A stretch of 64,000 bases of DNA. Origin: an uncultured Burkholderiales bacterium (GTDB lineage: Bacteria; Pseudomonadota; Gammaproteobacteria; Burkholderiales; Burkholderiaceae_C). The first letter of the stretch is position 1; every line of letters starts with the position of its first letter. Shown here piece by piece: positions 59,104 to 64,000 of this stretch. A program made the position numbers and the translations under genes. The stretch is taken from contig CAIZHQ010000014.1 of assembly GCA_903932865.1 (NCBI GenBank), positions 62,001 through 126,000 of the forward strand. The letters are read 5' to 3'. The notes beneath the pieces are model-generated. The model saw nothing but the letters and a program-made list of their open reading frames with translations, did no database searches and was not told where the DNA came from.

Positions 59104-59770
59104 GGCTGCCCTTAGGGGATGCTGGGGTGGCTCGGGATGCCTGGGCGGGGCCGTGGGTCAAGGCGGTCTGCATCATGCCCATCAAATAGGGCTCGGCCAT
59201 GGCAGAAACACCGGGCGAGAGCACCAGGTGTTGCATGACGTTGGCCTGTTCGATGCTGGCCATGCCGTGCAGAGCCGACCAAATGAACAGGGATTGCAAT
59301 TCCGCTTGGGCCAACAGGGCCAGCATGTCGCTTTGTGGGGCGCTGGCGCGTTGTTGCAAGTGCTGCAGCAACTGGTTTCGCAACAAGTCAAAAGCATGCA
59401 CCGCATGGCGCACCAGTTCGGGATGGGCCGCTGGTTCGGGCCATGGGGTGCCAAACATCAGGCGGTATTCAAGGGGATGCTGAGCGGCGTAGCGCATGTA
59501 GGCCTCGCCCATGCCCCGCAGCGCATCCGTGGCGTGCGCTTGGGACGCCTGGTCCAGATAGTTGGCGAAATCCTCAAAGCAGCGCTGCATGATGGCCGCG
59601 AGCAAGTGGTCCCGACTGGGGTAGTGCCGGTAGGGGGCTTGGTGTGAAACCCCCAGTTTTCGGGCGACATCGCGCAGGCTCAGGCCTTCAATGCCTTGTT
59701 CCGCAATCACTTCGCGGGCCGCCTGAATGCAGGCTTCTTTCAGGTCCAGCTCGTGAATGGTTTTGACCAT
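59093..59770 (-). CDS. TetR-family regulator
   Basis: A 225-residue TetR: N-terminal helix-turn-helix (LSLRDVARKLGVSHQAPYRHYPSRDHLLAAI, about 27-57), then a helical ligand/dimer domain with a TetR_C-like LEYRLMFGTPWPEPAAHPEL. Two perfect palindromes in the facing intergenic region are the likely operators, and one overlaps the -35 of the divergent gene. Start ATG 59770; an in-frame TTG upstream is not needed. Confidence 0.85.
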   Translation of the reverse strand: MVKTIHELDLKEACIQAAREVIAEQGIEGLSLRDVARKLGVSHQAPYRHYPSRDHLLAAIMQRCFEDFANYLDQASQAHATDALRGMGEAYMRYAAQHPLEYRLMFGTPWPEPAAHPELVRHAVHAFDLLRNQLLQHLQQRASAPQSDMLALLAQAELQSLFIWSALHGMASIEQANVMQHLVLSPGVSAMAEPYLMGMMQTALTHGPAQASRATPASPKGSHED

Positions 59771-59792
59771 ATTGACTTTGACTGGGGTTGAA

Positions 59793-59838
59793 GTTGACAG
59801 TGTCAACATTTTACGTGATACTTGTTGACGGTGTCAAC
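59793..59838. promoter_or_regulatory. twin TetR operators around a promoter
   Basis: GTTGACAGTGTCAAC (59793-59807, a 7-bp inverted repeat about one central base) and GTTGACGGTGTCAAC (59824-59838, 6-bp arms). Centres are 31 bases apart, about three helical turns. A promoter TTGACA (59794) N17 GATACT (59817) lies between and overlaps the first site. Confidence 0.75.
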
Positions 59839-59852
59839 TTTCGGGGGAGATC

Positions 59853-60647
59853 ATGTCATTTGTTGAGGCGTTGCAGCGCTTGGCCGATTCGGCTTTGGGC
59901 TGGACCGGACTGAGTACGGCGCAAAAAACCTTGTGTGTTTATGGACTGGTGATGGCGGCCTTGCTGTTGCCAACTTATGCTCTGTCGTGGTTCGATCTGC
60001 GCACGCTGCGCGAGGTGGGCATCTGGGCCAAACCCATGAAGTTCATGGCAGGCACGGCGCTGTTTGCCTTGACCACGGTGTGGCTGAGCACCTTGGTGCC
60101 TGGCCAGGTGGGGCATGACCCAAGCTTTCCGTGGATCGCGGCATTGATCATCGTCACCTCCTTGTTTGAGGTGGTCTACATCACCGTCCAAGCGGCCAAA
60201 GGCGAAGGCTCCCACTACAACACCACGGACCCGTTGCGGGCCATGATGTTTGGGCTGATGGCGCTGGCGGCAGTGGGTTTGGTGGCATCCCAAGCTTGGC
60301 TGGCGTGGGTGATCTGGAAAGCCTTGGGGTCAGCGGAGCCCACGCCCACCACTTGGGCGGTGCTTTGTGGTTTGGTCTTGACCTTTGCGCTTTCCACAGT
60401 GAGTGGCTTCATGTTGGGGGGCAAACAGCCGCCTGCTGGTGTGGGCTGGCCGGTGGTGGGGTGGCACACTTGGCAAGACCTTCGGCCCGCGCATTTTTTG
60501 GCGGTGCATGCCCAGCAATTCATCCCACTGGCGGGTTTGCTTGCCGAACGGCTGATGGGTCAGGCCGCCATACCCGGTGTGATCTCTTTCACGCTCAGTT
60601 ATTTGGCGGCATGGGTCGCCTTGAGTGTGATGGGCATGGCAGGCTGA
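59853..60647 (+). CDS. seven-helix membrane protein
   Basis: A 264-residue protein with about seven transmembrane segments (starting about 30-50, YGLVMAALLLPTYALSW). Elements: REVGIWAKPMKFMAGTALFALTTVWL, EGSHYNTTDPLRAMMFGLMALA, and GWHTWQDLRPAHFLAVHAQQFIPLAGLL near 215. It may belong to a family of unknown-function membrane proteins in Burkholderiales; no enzyme motif is clear (His-rich HxxQ segments could bind metal). It is divergent from tetR and probably repressed by it. Confidence 0.65.
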   Translation: MSFVEALQRLADSALGWTGLSTAQKTLCVYGLVMAALLLPTYALSWFDLRTLREVGIWAKPMKFMAGTALFALTTVWLSTLVPGQVGHDPSFPWIAALIIVTSLFEVVYITVQAAKGEGSHYNTTDPLRAMMFGLMALAAVGLVASQAWLAWVIWKALGSAEPTPTTWAVLCGLVLTFALSTVSGFMLGGKQPPAGVGWPVVGWHTWQDLRPAHFLAVHAQQFIPLAGLLAERLMGQAAIPGVISFTLSYLAAWVALSVMGMAG

Positions 60648-60704
60648 GCCCCATGGCCATTCACAGGCCGATTCACCGGCCCATTTGGGGGCCGGTGGGT
60701 CACA

Positions 60705-61463
60705 TCACTTCGGAGCCAAGCGGATCGCGCCGTCCAGTCGGATCACTTCGCCGTTGAGCATGTCGTTTTCGATGATGTGTTTGGCCAGCTTGGCGTAGTC
60801 CTGCGAGGTGCCCAAGCGGCTGGGGAAGGGTACGCCTGCGGCCAGGGCGTCTTGCACTTCTTGGGGCATGCCAAACAGCATGGGTGTGCCGAAGATGCCG
60901 GGGGCAATGGTCATGTTGCGGATGCCATTGCGCGAGAGGTCGCGGGCAATGGGCAGGGTCATGCCAACCACGCCGCCTTTGGATGCGGCGTAAGCGGCTT
61001 GGCCGATTTGGCCGTCATAGGCCGCCACGCTGGCGGTGGAAATCAGCACGCCACGCTCGCCTGTGGCTTCGGGCTCGTTTTTGCACATGGCTTCCGAGGC
61101 CAAACGGATCATGTTGAAGGTGCCCACCAGGTTGACCATGATGGTCTTGGTGTAGACGGCTAGGCTGTGCGCCCCGTTCTTGCCCACGGTCTTTTCTGCC
61201 GGGGCGATGCCCGCACAGTTGACCAGTCCCACCAGCTTGCCCATGGACACGGCCTGGGCCACCACGGCCTGGCCGTCGGCTTCGTTGCTCACGTCGCACT
61301 TGAGGAAAGCGCCGCCCAGTTCCTGGGCCACGGCCTCGCCTTTTTCAGCCTGCATGTCGGCGATCACCACCTTGCCGCCGTGGGCTGCCAGCATGCGCGC
61401 TGTGCCTTCGCCTAGGCCTGATGCGCCGCCGGTGACGATGAAAACTTTGCCTTGAATGTCCAT
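60705..61463 (-). CDS. short-chain dehydrogenase, 3-hydroxyacyl-CoA-type
   Basis: A 252-residue [13 protein letters not shown] (cofactor loop), [10 protein letters not shown], active Ser in [12 protein letters not shown] and YAASKGG (Tyr-x3-Lys). Lengthy insert [16 protein letters not shown] and C-terminal [10 protein letters not shown], similar to the 3-hydroxyacyl-CoA/17-beta-HSD10 class that works in branched-chain or fatty acid breakdown. A palindromic site lies 21 bases upstream. Substrate unproven. Confidence 0.85.
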   Translation of the reverse strand: MDIQGKVFIVTGGASGLGEGTARMLAAHGGKVVIADMQAEKGEAVAQELGGAFLKCDVSNEADGQAVVAQAVSMGKLVGLVNCAGIAPAEKTVGKNGAHSLAVYTKTIMVNLVGTFNMIRLASEAMCKNEPEATGERGVLISTASVAAYDGQIGQAAYAASKGGVVGMTLPIARDLSRNGIRNMTIAPGIFGTPMLFGMPQEVQDALAAGVPFPSRLGTSQDYAKLAKHIIENDMLNGEVIRLDGAIRLAPK

Positions 61464-61483
61464 GGGTTGCTCCTGAATGTGTC

Positions 61484-61503
61484 TGACGTTACGTCAACGT
61501 CAA
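61484..61503. promoter_or_regulatory. palindromic operator before the SDR gene
   Basis: TGACGT-T-ACGTCA, directly followed by ACGTCAA. On the minus strand it reads TTGACGTTGACGTAACGTCA, which resembles MerR-type LiuR sites of branched-chain/fatty acid degradation genes (pattern recalled, not searched). Confidence 0.5.
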
Positions 61504-61712
61504 TTATGCCTTTTGACCATGAGTAGACCCTGGAAAGCCCGCCACAAATCGGTGCGCAGCAACGCGGCCGTCCATGTGTCGGTCCGAGGGTGCTTACTGC
61601 AAACTGGGTACGCGACTACCGGTTTGGTTGGATGTGCAAACGGCCCCTGTTTTTCTAGCATGAACGGGGTCACGGGTACATGACCCGTTTGGCATTTGCA
61701 CAGGAGAACCGC

Positions 61713-62888
61713 ATGGCTTCAGAGCTCACTTGGGACAAGAACGAAACCGTTTGGGTGCGCACGGACGACAACTGGCGGCGCGCCTGCGAGTTGCTGGCCA
61801 CGGCCGATATCCGGGTCGGGGGCGGCAGGCCTTGGGACATGCAGGTGCACCACCCCGACACCTTTGACCGCATCCTGGCGCGCGGCAGTCTAGGCCTGGG
61901 CGAGAGTTATGTGGACGGCTGGTGGGATTGCGAACAGGTCGACGGGTTCATCACCCGCATCTTGCGGGCGCGGCTGGACGAGCAGGTGGGCCGCGCGGGT
62001 TGGTTGTGGGCGTCGCTCAAGACGCGATTGACCAACTTGCAGTCTCAGCACCGCGCTTGGCAAGTGGGTGAGCAGCATTACGACTTGGGCAACGATTTGT
62101 ACGAGGCCATGCTGGACCCGTCCATGGCCTACAGCTGCGGTTATTGGCCCGCTGCCCAAACGCTGGCGCAGGCGCAAGAGGCCAAGCTGGAGCTGATTTG
62201 CAAGAAGCTGCAACTCCAGCCCGGCATGACGCTGCTGGACATTGGTTGCGGCTGGGGCAGCTTGATGTTGCACGCGGCCCGGCACCATGGCGTGCACTGC
62301 GTGGGGCTGACCATTTCTAAAGAGCAGGCCCGTCTGGGCAGTGCCAAAGCGCAGGGCTGGCCGGTGCGCTTTGAGCTGGCCGACTACCGACAGTTCAACC
62401 TCGATGGACAGCAACGCTTTGACCGCATCGCGTCGGTGGGCATGTTTGAGCACGTGGGACACAAAAACTACCGTACCTACTTTGAGATGACGCGGCGCAG
62501 CTTGCGCGATGGGGGTTTGTTTTTGCTGCACACGATTGGCAAAAACCGGGCCGGTACGGGCATTGACCCGTGGATTGAAAAATACATCTTCCCCAACGGC
62601 GTGCTGCCTTCGGCCTCTGAAATCGCTTACTACAGCGAAGAAGATTTCGTCATGGAAGACTGGCACAACTTTGGCGAAGACTATGACAGAACCCTGATGG
62701 CCTGGCATGGGCGCTTTGAAGCGGCATGGCCTGACTTGCAAGCACACTATGGTGAGCGTTTTTACCGCATGTGGCGCTACTACCTCATGTGCTGCGCAGG
62801 CACCTTCAGGGCCCGCGACAACCAGTTGTGGCAGGTGGTGCTGTCGCCCGGCGGGCGGGCAGGGGGTTACCGCAGGCCGAGGGTGTGA
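61713..62888 (+). CDS. cfa: cyclopropane-fatty-acyl-phospholipid synthase
   Basis: A 391-residue SAM methyltransferase that converts cis double bonds in phospholipids to cyclopropane rings. GLGESYVDGWWDCEQVDGF, QHYDLGNDLYEAMLDPSMAYSCGYW, SAM motif LLDIGCGWGSLML (about 175), GLTISKEQ, FDRIASVGMFEHVGHKNY, and LFLLHTIGKNR. A good AGGAG precedes ATG 61713; the in-frame ATG 61680 lacks it. Slightly longer than E. coli Cfa. Confidence 0.92.
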   Translation: MASELTWDKNETVWVRTDDNWRRACELLATADIRVGGGRPWDMQVHHPDTFDRILARGSLGLGESYVDGWWDCEQVDGFITRILRARLDEQVGRAGWLWASLKTRLTNLQSQHRAWQVGEQHYDLGNDLYEAMLDPSMAYSCGYWPAAQTLAQAQEAKLELICKKLQLQPGMTLLDIGCGWGSLMLHAARHHGVHCVGLTISKEQARLGSAKAQGWPVRFELADYRQFNLDGQQRFDRIASVGMFEHVGHKNYRTYFEMTRRSLRDGGLFLLHTIGKNRAGTGIDPWIEKYIFPNGVLPSASEIAYYSEEDFVMEDWHNFGEDYDRTLMAWHGRFEAAWPDLQAHYGERFYRMWRYYLMCCAGTFRARDNQLWQVVLSPGGRAGGYRRPRV

Positions 62889-62892
62889 GTGT

Positions 62893-63015
62893 TCATTCGT
62901 TGTGGTTCATTTTGTGCAAAAACATGCGCAAGAAAAAAACGCCCATCACCAGCGTGATCAGGATCACGGCCAAACTCATCAGGCCGTAGTCGGTAGAAAA
63001 CAAGTCGATCAGCAT
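62893..63015 (-). CDS. DUF3149-like small membrane protein
   Basis: A 40-residue single-pass protein: MLIDLFSTDYGLMSLAVILI, then LVMGVFFLRMFLHKMNHNE. This matches the small DUF3149 membrane proteins of betaproteobacteria. AAGGAAG precedes ATG 63015. Function unknown. Converges with cfa. Confidence 0.75.
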   Translation of the reverse strand: MLIDLFSTDYGLMSLAVILITLVMGVFFLRMFLHKMNHNE

Positions 63016-63158
63016 CTTCACGGTGCTTCCTTTTGTTGATTTTGATTTTTCACTGTGCACCCAAGCGAGCGGCCAACGCCTGATGAACATCAAGTTCACG
63101 CCACAAAGTCGTGCTCCAATGCGCTGGTTCCATTTTTGGCCTTGCGGCCCAGCACCCC

Positions 63159-63605
63159 ATGTCCAGCCCGTCATCTGCTTTTTCCCCAATCTCCTCACCG
63201 GAAGTCTGGCCCCTGTCGGCCCGGTGGTTTCTGACACTGGGGGGGATCAGCGCCTGTGCCAGCGTGGTGTTCAGCGCCGCTTTCGCGCATATGCCGGTGT
63301 TTTCTGGGGGGGTGCCTATGGCAGTTCAAACCGCTTTGAGTCAGCAGCAATTTCATTCGCTGGGTTTGTTGTTCACCGGGCTGGCGCTGCGGGTCTGCGG
63401 GGCATCGCGCTGGCTGCAGGCGGCAGGCTGGCTCATGTTCGTCGGTTTGCTCCTGTTCAGCTTCAACCTGTATGCCCGCCATGTCTTCGGTTGGGATGCC
63501 TTGCGCGCGCTGGTGCCTTGGGGTGGCGCGGCATGGATATTGGCCTGGCTGGTTTTGGCCATGGGTTTGGCGCAGGGTAATAGAGTAATAAATCGACTGG
63601 CTTGA
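63159..63605 (+). CDS. DUF423-family membrane protein (YgdD-like)
   Basis: A 148-residue protein with four hydrophobic segments. LTLGGISACASVVFSAAFAHM, QQFHSLGLLFTGLAL, LMFVGLLLFSFNLYARHVFG, and WGGAAWILAWLVLAMG fit DUF423 (YgdD). Start ATG 63159, although the frame opens earlier. Function unknown. Confidence 0.8.
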   Translation: MSSPSSAFSPISSPEVWPLSARWFLTLGGISACASVVFSAAFAHMPVFSGGVPMAVQTALSQQQFHSLGLLFTGLALRVCGASRWLQAAGWLMFVGLLLFSFNLYARHVFGWDALRALVPWGGAAWILAWLVLAMGLAQGNRVINRLA

Positions 63606-63638
63606 ACTGAAAGCTTTTTCCTATGGGGTCGATAGGAA

Positions 63639-63652
63639 CTACTCATGAGTAG
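63639..63652. promoter_or_regulatory. perfect 14-bp palindrome upstream of ahpC
   Basis: CTACTCATGAGTAG. A second inverted repeat AATGAG/CTCATT lies at about 63683-63698. Possibly redox-regulator sites; OxyR spacing did not fit well. Confidence 0.35.
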
Positions 63653-63731
63653 AAACCCTAGGTTGCACTATGATTTCGACCAATGAGTTTTCTCATTCGA
63701 TAGTTTTTTTAAACCACCCAAGGAAATGACC

Positions 63732-64000
63732 ATGTCCTCTTTGATCAATACCCAAGTCCAGCCTTTCAAGACCCAGGCCTTCCACAACGGCAAGTTCGTG
63801 CAAGTGTCCAACGAAACCCTCAAGGGCGAGTGGTCTGTGCTGATTTTCATGCCTGCCGCTTTCACCTTCAACTGCCCAACAGAAATCGAAGACGCGGCCG
63901 ACAACTACTCCGAGTTCCAGAAAGCCGGTGCCGAGGTCTACATCGTGACCACCGACACCCACTTCTCGCACAAAGTCTGGCACGAGACTTCGCCTGCCGT
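63732..64000 (+). CDS. ahpC: AhpC-type peroxiredoxin, 5' part
   Basis: The frame runs off the window. SLINTQVQPFKTQAFHNGKF, LKGEWSVLIFMPAAFTFNCPTE with peroxidatic Cys about 48, DNYSEFQKAGAEVYIV, and TDTHFSHKVWHETSPA match the alkyl hydroperoxide reductase C subunit (AhpC), which reduces H2O2, peroxynitrite and organic peroxides. AAGGAAATG provides a good start region; ATG 63726 is also in frame. Confidence 0.9.
   Translation, partial: MSSLINTQVQPFKTQAFHNGKFVQVSNETLKGEWSVLIFMPAAFTFNCPTEIEDAADNYSEFQKAGAEVYIVTTDTHFSHKVWHETSPA

Noticed and set aside
63631..63671. OxyR site upstream of ahpC
   Set aside because: ATAG and CTAT elements occur, but the required spacing (11, 22, 33 bases) fails at the other half sites.

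Overview
The window reads as a chromosome segment of a motile, high-GC betaproteobacterium of the order Burkholderiales, most likely Comamonadaceae (Limnohabitans/Rhodoferax type). This is inferred from protein resemblance (HemH, HpnD, Bug-type binding protein, tig-clpP-clpX-lon order, FliA/FlhF/FlhG layout), not from a marker gene search. No insertion sequence, prophage, CRISPR array or rRNA was seen, and no gene-free gap exceeds 300 bases.

1-22.2 kb is a flagellar block. It opens with the 3' end of a FleQ/FlrA-type sigma-54 activator, then a divergently placed small membrane gene plus motA-motB under a clear sigma-28 promoter. A long leftward operon follows (fliK-fliL-fliM-fliN-fliO-fliP-fliQ-fliR-flhB) and ends in three unnamed genes: a DamX-like degenerate-ATPase/SPOR protein, a Lys/Pro-rich protein and a coiled-coil membrane protein. 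A rightward operon carries flhA-flhF-flhG-fliA and two unknown genes, followed by fliS with its own sigma-28 promoter. Together these give the export gate, C ring, stator, placement GTPase/ATPase and sigma-28 switch.

22.2-36.4 kb is housekeeping and accessory: tRNA-Arg and tRNA-Pro, hemH, a HAD phosphatase, a GST, and then a lower-GC stretch (25.1-29.9 kb). That stretch holds a tightly overlapping operon: a small ORF, a stand-alone extracytoplasmic sensor-like protein, an MFS carrier fused to a similar sensor domain, and an ABC-type binding protein with no ABC transporter beside it. An alpha/beta hydrolase, two squalene/presqualene synthase-family genes and a two-gene RND efflux pump follow.

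36.4-43 kb is the conserved proteostasis cluster tRNA-Leu, tig, clpP, clpX, lon, with structured intergenic RNA and a sigma-32-like promoter before lon, followed by a tRNA-Gly/Gly/Cys array.

43-64 kb is a mosaic of metabolic and envelope genes: aminotransferase, FKBP isomerase, nitronate monooxygenase, GSTs, MAPEG, a UMF1-type carrier, murI, class I fumarase, yqhA, acs, a Bug binding protein, gamma-glutamyltransferase, a decayed patatin, a TetR regulator facing a seven-helix membrane protein across two palindromes, an SDR, cyclopropane synthase, DUF3149 and DUF423 proteins, and the 5' end of ahpC.
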